Assembly (NCBI GenBank): GCA_015698045.1
Contig: BLAL01000054.1
Coordinates: 310,001-374,000, forward strand
Length of the DNA stretch: 64,000 nt
DNA from: Rhizophagus clarus
Taxonomy: Eukaryota > Glomeromycota > Glomeromycetes > Glomerales > Glomeraceae
Direction: 5' to 3'
Positions 36,063-47,054 of this stretch are shown piece after piece (the stretch's first letter is position 1; each line of letters starts with the position of its first letter). The notes under the pieces were generated by a model. That model saw only the letters and a list, made by a program, of their open reading frames with translations. It searched no databases and was not told the origin of the DNA. The translations under genes were made by a program, and so were the position numbers.

Positions 36063-37690
36063 TTCTTAAAAAATACAATATTCTAAATTCTAATATTCCA
36101 AACCCTAATAGGACCCCGAACAATATATATATAGGTAACAAAAAAATTTGCTTATTTATCATATAAAATTTTTTTTTAAATCATATAGAATTTTGCTTAT
36201 CAGAAAGCAAAAAATAAAAAAAGTCATAATTATAGATACGTAATAAGGAGTTAAAATTGTCAAAGTTATATATAGATTTTGCGTAGCAAGAAGTGATTTT
36301 TATACTACATATATAAGAAAAAATTTTAATTTCACTCGTACTTTTAAAAATTTTTTTAAAAAGATATTTTCTTTTTTCAATATATTTATATCGGCTGATT
36401 TGGAAAATTGGTCCAATTAATATTTAAGCTTAGTTGATGGGTTCATTATATAACTGATGGGTTACTTTATTGTCATTAGTATATAAAATTATGGAGACTT
36501 TTCTGATCAGCTGATATGTATTGATTTTATACATTTTAGTTTTCATAAAATTAAATATTATACAGTATTTATAAAAAAATACATTTTTTATAATAATATT
36601 CTCTTATTCTTGTTTTTTTGTTTACTAAATTTAACTATATGTAAAATAAATTTTAGTTGAATGAAATCACTTTTTATATTTAAGTAAAGCTGTTTAGCAA
36701 TGTCAAAAGTACTCAGATCTTAATTTTCTTAAGGCTAGGTATAATATTTATGAAGAAATTTGTATTTTTCAAGCAGTACTAATTCCAAAATTTTTTTTTT
36801 TCTCTTTTAACTTCAGGACGTAATTACATCACTTTGGTCAAATGAAATCACTTTTTTCCGCTTAAGTAAAGTTGGTCAGCGGGATTGAATCTACTTGCAT
36901 ATTAATTTTTATGACGATTAGCATAATATTCATGGAGTATTGGCTATTTTTGTATTATCAATTTTTTTGCGAAAATCTGTTTTGCAACTTCGGAGCGTGA
37001 TTTCACCACTTTAGTCAAATGAAATCGCCTTTTGCCGCTTAAGTAAAGTTGTTCAGTGGGGTCGAATCAACTTACAGTAAAAGTTTTAGGATGATTGGAT
37101 TAATATTCGTGGAATGCGACCAAGTTTTGTACTTTCAATTATTTATCGTTTATTTGATTTTTAATTTTAAAGTGTAATTTTACTATTTTTGGTTAAATGA
37201 AATTAACTTCTTGTGCTTAAGTAAGTTGTTCAGAACGGTTGAAAATAATTGTGCTTTATTTTTTATAACTCTAGGTATAATATTTATTGAAAGGTTAGTA
37301 TTCCTATAACAGTATTAATTTTTAAATTTTTAATATTTTGGGATTTAAATTAAGTTATTTATTACATTAAAATTTATTTGTATTTTAATTTTTATAATAA
37401 ATTGTACTATAAATATAAATTTATAAGTTATTTATAAAAGTTTTTATATATGTCATAAAATGAGTTGCTTAGCAATATAAAATTTTTGATGTTATAATAA
37501 AATTTTACTTAGCAGAGTTTAAAATAATTTGCTTATTGATCATAGTAAAAAATTTGGATTTTAATGTGACCTATATATATATTGTTCGGGGTCCTACCCT
37601 AATATTCTGAATTTTAATATTCTAAATTTCTAATATTTTAAATTTCCAATATTCTAAATTTTAATATTCCAAATCTCTAATATCTTTAAA
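36063..37690. repeat. Short AT-rich tandem repeat split by a hAT element
   Basis: Units such as TATTCTAAATTCTAA and TATTCCAAATTTCTAA run from about 36063 to 36109 and resume at 37596 to about 37690. The array is interrupted by the element at 36110-37595. Confidence 0.65.
36110..37595. mobile_element. Non-autonomous hAT-type element with internal tandem repeats (1,486 bp)
   Basis: Termini AGGACCCCGAACAATATATA are inverted at both ends, and an exact 8-bp duplication ACCCTAAT flanks them (36102-36109, 37596-37603), as for hAT. No transposase. Inside are four direct repeats of about 178 bp (starting near 36655, 36836, 37016 and 37190) sharing CAAATGAAATC and CTTAAGTAAAGTTG. Confidence 0.8.
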
Positions 37691-39609
37691 CATATTTTTT
37701 TGAAATTCTTTATTATAAATACCAAAAAAACTATTTATTTAATAATATCTTTAATTTAGATATACAGTTATCTTTCTTTACAGTGAACCTCAATATAACG
37801 AAGAATACTATATAATAAATTATTAATATGAAACAGATATTAATATATAAAAAAAACTCTCAAATAACCAAATTTATTAATTATAGGCTGTATTATAAAT
37901 GCCACTCAAATCCAAAATAATTTGGAATTATGGCAATCCAAATATACAAATCCAAATTAATTTACAAATTATATATATAAATTTTGCAATTTGTATATTT
38001 GGAATTTGAAAATTATAGCTGTTAAAATGTATAAATTAATTTGGGATTTACTTAAAATAATTTGAGTAGCATCTATAGGCTGTATACCATTATATGAAGT
38101 AAAGTTACAAAACAGTATATATAAAAATAACTCTTTTTATAACAAATTTTTTTATAACAAATTTTTTTCAAATAAAATAAAGATAACTGATATACCAATG
38201 ATTTTATGATCATTTAATAAATAATTTTTTTTTAAATACATAATATATAAAAGGTACAGAATACTTTTATAAGTAATTGTTATTTATTATGCTAGTAGTA
38301 AATAACTTTTTTATCATTCTGGATATACTAATTGGTCTGCCAGTTTATAACTGGTGGAAAAAATCCTAAATATCAATTAGTAGCCAGATGATAAAAAATA
38401 TTTAGCAAATCATTTTAATAATGTCAAAATATTAAATTATGTTATTGATTTCATTAGCTTTGTATTTATATATCAGAGTTAATTCTATTTGTATAGCACT
38501 TTATATCTACTATCTATATTTTATCTAGCATCTCTATAAAAATAAAAGTAGAAAGTTTCTTAAAAAAAATAGTAATAATATCTTTTCCAGTCCTTCTTTA
38601 TCTTAATTTTAAAAGTTCAGTCATATTTTTTATTTAGCAATATTACAAAAAAAAAAAGTTAATTAATTAAAAAAAAATAACAAAAATACCTCACTAACTT
38701 TTTCTTGGCTTAATTCCAAAAATCCAGTCATACTTTTTATCTGATAACACTTCAAAAAAAAATAATGAAAAATATCTTTCCAACCTTTTTTTACCTTAAT
38801 TTTAAAAGTCTGATTATACTTTTCGTCTGGTATTATAAAAAAAGAAAAAAAATTATTAAATTAATTAAAAAAAATAACAAAAAACACTTTTTCAACTCCT
38901 TTCTTACCTTAATTTCAAAAGTTTAATTATGCTTTTTATCTGATAATACTACAAAAAAAAAAATAATAAATAAATAATTTAATTAAATAAAAAAACAATA
39001 AAAAACATCTTCTTCAATTCTCCTTTATTTTAATTTCAAAAGACTGATCATGCTTTTTATCTGGTAATATTACAAAAAAAAAAAATGTTTTTTCTAGATT
39101 AAATATTTAAATTATCTAATTAAATTGGTAAATTATATGATCCTACCTTTATATCAAATAATTTGTTATAGCATTAACAAATTTTTTATAATAAATATCC
39201 AATTAACCTAAACACTTACTTTGTTATATCAAGGTATGATTAGGATTCTGCACAGATCAGATTAAATCAGATTTTACCAGATTTAAATCTGATCTAATAG
39301 ATTCAGATCTATTAATTTTAAATCCAAATCTGAAATTCAGATATATATTTAAAATCTAAATCTAATCCGCAGACCATTCAGATCCAATTTGAGTTTAATC
39401 TGAATCTGACCCAAATCTAATCCAAATCTGACCAAATTTGGATTTAGATAATAATAAAAAAAATGATTTTACGCTTTTTTAAAATTGTTAACAGTTAATA
39501 AAAAACAATTCTATGTTTTTTTTTAAAATCGTTTTAATGAAAGAATAGTTTTAACAGTTTTTTAAAATCGTTTAATAAAAAAAATGATTTTACATTTTTT
39601 TAAAATCAT

Positions 39610-40222
39610 TTTATCACTATTTTCGAATTACTGTGATCAGCGGCTTTTTTTTATATAAATAAAAATTGATTTTAGATTACATAAATTAAAATTACTTTTT
39701 ATTATAAATATCACAGACATCATTTGATCTGTGTAATGCTAAGCCACCATTATATAAACTTTACTAATATTTTTTTTATCGTTCACCCTTTTTTACTACA
39801 ATAACTTATAAACTGATTCCTCTGATTCCTAGAGACTGATTCCTAAAAACTGATTCCTAATGATTCTAAAAGTTTACTACTAAGTAACAGGTAATATTTT
39901 TTTTATTTTATTAGTTTTTTTTTCTTTTTTTTCGTTTCTTTTCTTTTTTTTTATTTCTAACTATTTTTTTTATTTAGATCTTTAGTTTTTAATAAATAAA
40001 AAAACACATTGTAAACCATCTCATAAACATAATAAAGAATGTTAAAGGCGTCAAGTTTAGTGTTTTTTAAGAAAAATATTTATAAAAAGTGTTTTTTATA
40101 TGTGTTTAATAAGAGTATTTTTGATAAATTAATTGTTTTCAGTTGTTTTCAGCTGTTTTTAGTATTTTTTTTTAATTGATCAACAAATCACCTAATCACA
40201 GCAATTCAAAAATGGCGATAAA
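39610..40222. mobile_element. 613-bp MITE nested in the hAT element
   Basis: Inverted ends TTTATCACTATTTTCGAATT and TTTATCGCCATTTTTGAATT, both continuing into CTGTGAT. No ORF. The interior has the short direct repeat GACTGATTCCTA. The target duplication is not clear. Confidence 0.6.
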
Positions 40223-40736
40223 TAAAAAACAATTTACATTTTTTTAAAAAATCATTTTAGTAAAAAAATCATTTTACTTTTTTTTAAAAATCATTTTAAT
40301 AAAAAAATGATTTTTAACAGTTTTTTTAAAATCAGTTTAATAAAAAAATGATTTTTAACAGTTTTTTTAAAATCAGTTTAATAAAAAAATGATTTTACGC
40401 TCTGTTCTTTAAAATTGTTTAATAAAAAAAAATGATTTTATGTTTTTTTTAAAAATTATTTTAATGAAAGAATGACTTCAACAGTTCTTTTTAAAATTGT
40501 TTTAATAAAAAAATGATTTTAACAGTTTTTTAGAATCATTTAATAAAAAAAAATAATTTTACATTTTTTTTCAAAATCGTTTTAATGAAAGTACATATTT
40601 TTTAAAAAAATAATTTTAATAAAAAATAATTTTACGCTTTTTTAAATCATTTAATAAAAGAATGATTTTACAGTTTTTTTAACATCGTTTTAAATAAAAA
40701 AAATAATTTACATTTTTTAAAAAGAGTTTTATTTTT

Positions 40737-40950
40737 TTCTGCACCTATGATACATCGCACCCTGAACACTCTGGGTAAAATTACGGTAATACCAAGCAAA
40801 ATTAAACATGTGACATTTAACTAGAGGTATGAAAAATAGATTTTTTACAACTGAAAAAATTCTAAGTTCCCAGAATACATATAAAAAAATAAAAAGAGAA
40901 GGGGTGTGACACAGATGACAAAAAGGGTGTGATGCATCGCAGGTACAGAA
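40737..40950. mobile_element. 214-bp MITE nested in the hAT element
   Basis: Inverted ends TTCTGCACCTATGATACATC and TTCTGTACCTGCGATGCATC, both followed by RCACCC. Its higher GC contrasts with the surrounding A/T repeats, which resume on the other side. The target duplication is not resolved. Confidence 0.65.
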
Positions 40951-41766
40951 AATTATTAAATCCTTTTAAAAAAATCATTTTAGTAAAAAATAATTTTTAA
41001 CGTTTTTTTTTAAAATTGTTTAATAAAAATCAGTTTAATAAAAAAATGATTTTACACTTTTTAAAATCGTTTAACAAAAAAAAATGATTTTACTTTTTTT
41101 TTAAAATCATTTTAATAAAAAACAATTTTAACGCTTCTTTTAAAAATCGTTTTAATAAATAAAAAATGATTTTAACAGATTTTTTTTAAATTGTTTAATA
41201 TAACAAAATGATTTAACATTTTTTCTAAATTGTTTATTTAAAAAATAATTTAATGTTTTTTTCATTAAAAAAATGGTATTATTAAAAAAAAAATGTCAAT
41301 TTCAGCATTTTTTCATAAAGTAATGTGAAAAACTGCTATTTTGGCATGTTTAATAGATTGTAATTCTGTTTCAGCATTTTTTTAAAATTTTATAAATAAA
41401 AATGTGAAACTGTTTATTCTGATGTTTGTTTTTTGCAACTTGGTATGTAAAAAATGCTAGAATCATTTGTTTCAGAGTTTTTTTGCAACTTCATATATAT
41501 AAAACGCCAGAATTATTATCTGTTCTGACATTTTCTTTTGCAATTTTATAAACAAAAATACCTGGATTAACAGATCTTATAATTTGATCTGGATCTGATG
41601 GATCTGATCCAGATTCAATTTGATAGATTCAGATTATACAATTTTAAATCTAAATCTGGACTTCAGATTCAAATTTGAAATCTGAATCTGATCTGTAGTT
41701 TATAATACTATAATCTAATCTGAATCTAACCAGATCAGATTTTTTACAGAACTCTAGGTATGATTA

Positions 41767-43308
41767 TATAGTATAAATATTTATATATATATACTACTAT
41801 TTTTTAAGTAAAATTTATCTAATGTAATAATTAAAAATATTCATATATATTTATATAAAACAACTCTTCCAGCTAACATGCTGAACTAAAATTCTGCAAA
41901 AAATTTTTTTCAAAAATTTTTATTTTTAATGCGTTTTCTGAAACTAATATACATATAGTCATGACTTCTAGCCGTTTATGACTAAATAATATAATTATAT
42001 TATTTAGTCATAAATGGCTTAGACTAGGTTATTTAGTAATAAAATAATCTAACTATAACTAAATAATCTAAGTATGACTATAAATAATCTAACTATAACT
42101 AAATAATCTAAAGTTAATAATCTAAATATGATTAAATACTCTAACTAAATAATCTGTTTGTGACAATTTTGTATACCTAGTTATTTTTCTTACTATATTC
42201 CTTCCCTTTGAATTCGCTTTTCTTGAGCTTTTCCCATTTATTATTTGTGATCATATGATTAAATAACCTAAATATTACTATTGCTAAATAATTGAAATGT
42301 ACCTATTTTTATTTAGTTTTGAGCGCTAATAATTATTTTCTAATATAATTTATGATATTGGGGTTCTATGGTTGATTGGTTATTTAATTCTTTATTGGAG
42401 GTCTAACCTGTTTGCAATTATTTGGATTCTAAGTTTTATGATGAAGTTTCTGTCATTCTGTGCCTCTTTGGCTGCCTGTTAAGGATTTGAGGGTGCTTTC
42501 CTTCTTCACCTATTTTGTTATCCATCAAAATGCCAAAATATGGTAAAAAAATATTATGTCAGGTGATGCAATAGATCTGTGATTAATTTTTTAGCTGATA
42601 CTATGCCTTAATTTCAGCTGATCTTTTGGCATATAATTTGAGGATTCAGCTTGGTACCATGATAGTGACCTGGTAATGCCAAGAACTTTTCTAGAATTGT
42701 CATGAAACTGTCATGGAACTGGTAGTTTGCCAGTTTAGATGCTGAAATATTTATGTCTAAAGATCTGGCCAAAATTATAGAGCAAATTTTAACTACGTCT
42801 TACTGTGCCAGTTACGTGATCCTGTTACAGTACTGAACATCCTCATATAGTTATAGGATAGTGACAGAATAGTAATGGGAATATTTTCAGAACCCAATAT
42901 ATATGCATTTGTGCCAAAAAAATATCTCAACAAATTACAAATCCCAAAAACTAGATAACAAATTACATTAGGTGGCTTATATAATATTGCTGACTAAATT
43001 TAATTCTACTTTTGGCCTATATGTCATTACAAAATCTCCTATTACCTAAGAAGCCACTAAAAGAATAATGTGCTGTGGCATGATGATCGATTGACATCTT
43101 GCAATAAGCCAGAATTAAGCCATATTTTAAGCCAGAATTAAGCCATGTTTAAGTCATATTTTAATTAAGCCATATTTTAAAATGAAAGCCAAGCTTAATT
43201 TTTATTATAAATATGATGTTTTTCTTTGCTTACTTTGTGCCAGTGCTATTAATAGCATACCAAATATTCATTGCACTTCCAACTCAATAATCAATTCAAT
43301 AACGAAAA
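41767..43308. other. Spacer with palindrome, short repeats and a higher-GC part
   Basis: Contains the palindrome and repeats at 41970-42165. 42350-43200 is less AT-rich and has duplicated text (GTCATGAAACTGTCATGGAACTGG near 42700 and AATTAAGCCATATTTTAAGCC-like repeats at 43100-43190). No gene is supported. Confidence 0.4.
41970..42165. repeat. 50-bp palindrome followed by TAAATAATCTAA repeats
   Basis: 41970-42019 is a near-perfect palindrome with arms AGCCGTTTATGACTAAATAA and TTATTTAGTCATAAATGGCT. Downstream the half-arm text recurs as direct repeats of TAAATAATCTAA with TATGACT or TATAACT (42030-42165). Confidence 0.75.
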
Positions 43309-43731
43309 ATGAAATTTTGCTCTATTGTTTGCATTACTGTATGTATATATTTTCTTGAAGTTTGAATTGATACTAAGAACTCTAACTATTCAATTTTCAT
43401 TAAATAGATTATGGTTTTTACCTGCTCGACATTAGTTTCTGCTATAAAAGTATCTATCAATGCCTTTGGTTCTAAAAATTGTAAAGGAGATTTCAAGACA
43501 TTTGAACTTGATGATTGCACAGACAGCTTACACTAGAATGCGTGGCTAAAAATCAATTCAATTAGTGTCACTAACTCAAAAATACGACTTTTAGTTTATG
43601 ATAATATTAAAAGCTGTAATGAAAATTCTGGCTTGCCAATTCTTCTTAGTAATATAGGCCCACTTTATCGCAGATTTCTAAACAAACCAAAAGGTGACAA
43701 CCCAACCATAGTGGCACTTGTTCTAATTTAG
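43309..43731 (+). pseudogene. Small secreted Cys-containing protein gene with a premature stop
   Basis: Exon 1, 43309-43338, and exon 2, 43408-43731, join in phase 0 across a 69-bp GT-AG intron. The first about 24 residues, MKFCSIVCITIMVFTCSTLV then SA, form a classic signal peptide. A TAG at 43534-43536 would end the product at 52 residues, but the frame stays open for 64 more codons to TAG at 43729-43731, giving an original length of about 117. The mature part has a few Cys and a beta-like pattern (KIRLLVYDNIKSCNENSGLP). Either a recently broken gene or a truncated secreted peptide. No family recognised; fungal effector candidates often look like this. Confidence 0.6.
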
Positions 43732-43857
43732 AAATAAATTGATTTCTCAAAAACAGTTCTCTTAATTTAGGATTAATTTTGCAAACAATCAATTAAATAC
43801 ATTGGTTTTTTTACTTGTATTCAATTTACTGTATATTATAAAATGTGCAATTACATA

Positions 43858-46117
43858 CAGTTGCCACTGGATATAATGAACCTGTTTATACTGAAAACTC
43901 GTTATACTGAACCAAGTGGGTCAGAACTGATTTTTTTATAATTAATTATACCGGATATAATGAACTTATATAGTAAATCACCATATACCACATTCGAATT
44001 CAGTTTAATCAGCCCAAACATATTAGCTATATATTTTCTATACCGAATGATTATGTGACTTAAAAATTAATGATAAAAGATGATCTTTTTTTTCAGAACA
44101 CGCTGACACAGATAAACTGCTTTGTCAGAACTCAGAAAATTATACTTTAAAGAACTCTGATATTATGTTAACAAGGAAAAGGGTCATCCTTTCTGCTGTG
44201 CAAAAATGTGAAATTTGTGAGAAAAAGGAAAAAAATCCAAGTCTTTTTAATGTTGAACTTGCACAAGAATATAAAGTTGGAAAGTCAATTGTTACTAATA
44301 TTTTGAAAAAAAAAGAACGTTAGTTTGCAATTTCAGTAAGTCAAGAAAATATTAAAAAATTTCGCGGTCCAAAGTGGCCTTAACTTGAAAATGCACTTAG
44401 ACTTTGGGTTAATAATGCACTTAATACAAGACAAGATATTGATAGTAACATATTAAAAATAAAAGCAAGTTATTTTGCCAGACAATTCTCTATCAAAGAT
44501 TTTCATTATTCAAAAGGGTGGTTAGGTGAGTTTAAAAAACGTTATGGTTTACACCAATTTAAGAAGCAAGGTGAAGCCGCAAGTGCTCCTTCTGCTGAGT
44601 CAATAGAAAATGACTGTCATGCTTTGCAATAACTTCTTACACCTTACAATCCTGAGAACATTTGGAATGGGAATGAAACTGGGTTGTTTTGGAAAATAGA
44701 ATCTTCTAGAATTTTAGCACGCACTCCCATATCAGATCATAAAAAGGAAAAATCACACGTTACGATATTTTGTGCTGCAAATGCAACTGAAACGGAAAAA
44801 ATGACCCTTACATTTATCCATCAATACAAGACACCTTGTGCTATAAAAAATATTAATTATAAAAATCTTTCTGTTTATTATTTTTGGAACAAAAAGGCCT
44901 AGATGCAGGTCAGTATTTTTAACGAAATTCTTCTTAAACTTGAAATAATAAAACAAAAAAACTGGAAGATCATTTTTCTAATAGACAATGTACTAATCCA
45001 TATTATTTTAGATGAAACTCAAAAAAAACTGGATTGCATAGATGTTAAATTTCTTCCACCAAATACCACTACTAAACTTTAACCATGTGATACCAGAATT
45101 ATTCATTTATTTAAGTGTCATTACAAGCGTCTCTTTATACAAAATCGAATTAATGCATATGATAATGTGCAGGATGGAATTGTAGAAGGGATCGCTGATT
45201 ATACTATTTTTGATGCTCTACAAAATGCGGCTGATGCATGGTCAATGGTATCATCTCAAACAATTTCACACTGTTGAAAAAAAACAGGTATCCTTCCATC
45301 AAATAATGAAATGGAAGAAACTTTTGAAGATTTTGATTCAATAATTTCTGATAGGTAATGTTATTTAATATAAATGGATACTATACGAGAGGTTTTTTTT
45401 AATACACATTTCTTTTTTAATTTTTTTCTTAGTTTTGAAGAAGAAATCAACGAACTTGATATGCTAATTCCTCAACTTCCAAAAGGTGATCTTAATGCAT
45501 ATGAATATATTCATATTGAGGATGAAATACCAGAAGGTGGGCTTACTGATGGAGAAATAATTGATACTGTGTTAAATGCGGATAGGGAAGATGAAGTTAT
45601 GATAGATGAAATTGAATTTACACCTGTATTGGAGAAAGTTGGTCCAAGTTATAGCAGAAAAAGCCATAAACGAAACTATAAGATTTTTATATGAACAAGA
45701 ATTAGAATTTGGCGAAATAAATGAAGAATTAAAAGTATTAAGAAAATTACATAAAAAAGTTAAGTTACTGATTGTAAAGAATCTTAAACAACTCGATCTT
45801 CACCATTTCCATAATAATATGTTTGAGTAAATTTCACTATAATAATATTATAAACAATAATAACAATACAATAATATAGTTTAATAATAATAATAGTTTA
45901 TAGTTTAAATAATATAATAGTCATTATAATAATAATAGTACTGTATATAATAGTAAATAATAATATAATATAAATAAAAAAAAAATTTAATTATGTGTTA
46001 CAATTTTATTGGTTAAACATTATATACCAAACTGTTCAGTATATATATATAGCGAACTCACTCTATACCAAACTGAACCTTCTGGAACGAAGAGTTCGTT
46101 ATATCCAGTGATGACTG
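43858..46117. mobile_element. pogo/jerky-like DNA transposon (2,260 bp), decayed
   Basis: Ends CAGTTGCCACTGGATATAAT and, inverted, CAGTCATCACTGGATATAAC are flanked by TA (43856-43857 and 46118-46119). Secondary AACGAACTC-like repeats lie just inside both ends. It carries a CENP-B/jerky-type transposase relic on the + strand. Confidence 0.85.
44165..45830 (+). pseudogene. pogo/jerky-like (CENP-B HTH + DDE) transposase relic
   Basis: Reads MLTRKRVILSAVQKCEI, then LAQEYKVGKSIVTNILKKK (first HTH), KIKASYFARQF...GWLGEFKKRYGL (CENP-B-type HTH), then the DDE core. The first catalytic region is IWNGNETGLFWKI, with Asn where Asp is usual. The second is KIIFLIDN and the third lies near LPPNTTTKL and PCDTRII. 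About six in-frame stops (after KKKER, KWP, ALQ, NKKA, TKL and SHC) and a frame change near 45660 break it. One intron (donor at 45354, acceptor before 45433) leads to an acidic C-terminal tail. Non-functional. Confidence 0.8.
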
Positions 46118-46257
46118 TATTAGAAATTTGACATTTTAATAAATTAATCTCAGACTGTAACTAAAAAACAGTTGTTTTACTATATATACTTTCAGAATAT
46201 TTATTTCTAAAGTTCAACTTGACTATAGTCAAGATATACCAAAATTTTTTTTTATCA

Positions 46258-46676
46258 CTAGTGTCACTAGTATCACCAGTTAGTATATGGAACTAGTGAC
46301 AGAACTAGTGACATGTTCGTTATACTTCTTGAGGTTATTAAGCTATTTCATTTCTTTCTTGATTAGTGTCACTAGTGTCACTAGTAAAAGAGTAATAAAT
46401 TCTAGGAAAAATTGAAAATTTTCTATGTTATTCTATCGCCTATATGGGATATAATATGATGAATGTATGATATATATGTGGTGTATATATGCTATAAAAA
46501 TAAAAAAAAGTTAAGAGACAGATTTTTTCCAGTGACGCCTATACCATCTGTGACATTCATCAAAAAAACTTTTTTCTGGCCTAGAATCCCTAAAGAGCCT
46601 ATCGTTCATGTCACAGCTTCTGTCACAAACTTTTTTTTCTAGTGACACGATCTCTTTAGTATCCACTAGTGACAAG
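46258..46676. repeat. Iteron-like cluster of TGTCAC / GTGACA motifs
   Basis: About 11 copies of GTGAC/GTCAC occur within 420 bp, most as TGTCACTAGT or CTAGTGACA. They are at about 46263, 46294, 46306, 46367, 46376, 46532, 46550, 46608, 46621, 46642 and 46668, in both orientations. Several are paired head to tail (GTGTCACTAGTGTCACTAGT). They lie at the left border of the primase/recombinase gene cluster. They could be replication-initiator or recombinase binding sites. Confidence 0.6.
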
Positions 46677-46742
46677 TTGTATCATTTTTGTTTACTTCTA
46701 ATTACCTACCAGTATCTTCTTCGAAGCTAACTTAGCCTGCTT

Positions 46743-46970
46743 TTACTGATGATAATATTCATTTGATCTATGTTTTTTTGCATACGTATTGCAATAGTCA
46801 TATTTGCCTCTTGTCGGTTTACCACATTCTTTACAAGGAACTTGCCTAGAATTCTGATGAACTTTACATCCCTTTGGATCATAACATCTTCGATTACACA
46901 CTTCACCAGTTCTAAGAATATATAGACAATAATAAAAATTCCAGGGTGTCACCTTTTTTCTGCCTCCCAT
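46743..46970 (-). CDS. 75-residue Cys/His-rich protein
   Basis: An intact ORF with the pattern C-x9-C-x3-C-x5-C-x2-H, then C-x2-C (PCKECGKPTRGKYDYC), then a final H-rich tail, enough for one or two zinc sites. It starts at MGGRKKVTP. It lies divergently beside the primase-helicase gene, 104 bp apart, so the two likely share a promoter region. A diverged, broken relative lies at 60043-60339, near the other end of the cluster. Function unknown; DNA or RNA binding is a guess. Confidence 0.6.
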   Translation of the reverse strand: MGGRKKVTPWNFYYCLYILRTGEVCNRRCYDPKGCKVHQNSRQVPCKECGKPTRGKYDYCNTYAKKHRSNEYYHQ

Positions 46971-47033
46971 TTATGTATATCGATTAATTATCTCAGATAA
47001 TTAATTTCATTTAAACTTTTTTCTTACGAATAA

Positions 47034-47054
47034 TATACCTTGAGATTTGGTATA
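47034..47054. promoter_or_regulatory. Inverted repeat TATACC-N9-GGTATA before the primase gene
   Basis: Lies 20 bp before ATG 47075. The same TATACC...GGTATA arrangement with a 10-bp spacer lies at 53446-53467, 33 bp before the recombinase ATG. The reuse suggests an operator-like site common to both genes. Confidence 0.5.

Larger units (their letters stand above)
39241..41756. mobile_element. Non-autonomous hAT-type element (2,516 bp) inside element B
   Basis: Ends TAGGATTCTGCACAGATC and, inverted, TAGAGTTCTGTAAAAAATC carry an exact 8-bp duplication GGTATGAT (39233-39240, 41757-41764). No transposase. Subterminal regions are full of AGATTCAGATC/GATCTGAATC-like repeats. The centre consists of degenerate 30-40 bp repeats (TTTTAATAAAAAAATGATTT) at about 39470-39600, 40230-40735 and 40960-41260, broken by two smaller inverted-repeat elements. 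Confidence 0.8.
37765..41766. mobile_element. TA-flanked non-autonomous element B, split by a hAT element
   Basis: Starts CAGTTATCTTTCTTTACAG after TA (37763-37764). Its right end, after removing the hAT insertion at 39241-41756, reads TTGTTATATCAAGGTATGATTA followed by TA, matching element A. Excluding the insertion and one duplication copy it is about 1.47 kb. It contains five of the 110-120 bp exon-like units (about 38580-39085). Confidence 0.7.

Noticed and set aside
42431..42472. ATG followed by a signal-peptide-like 13 codons
   Set aside because: Stops after 13 codons with no donor or continuation that I can support.
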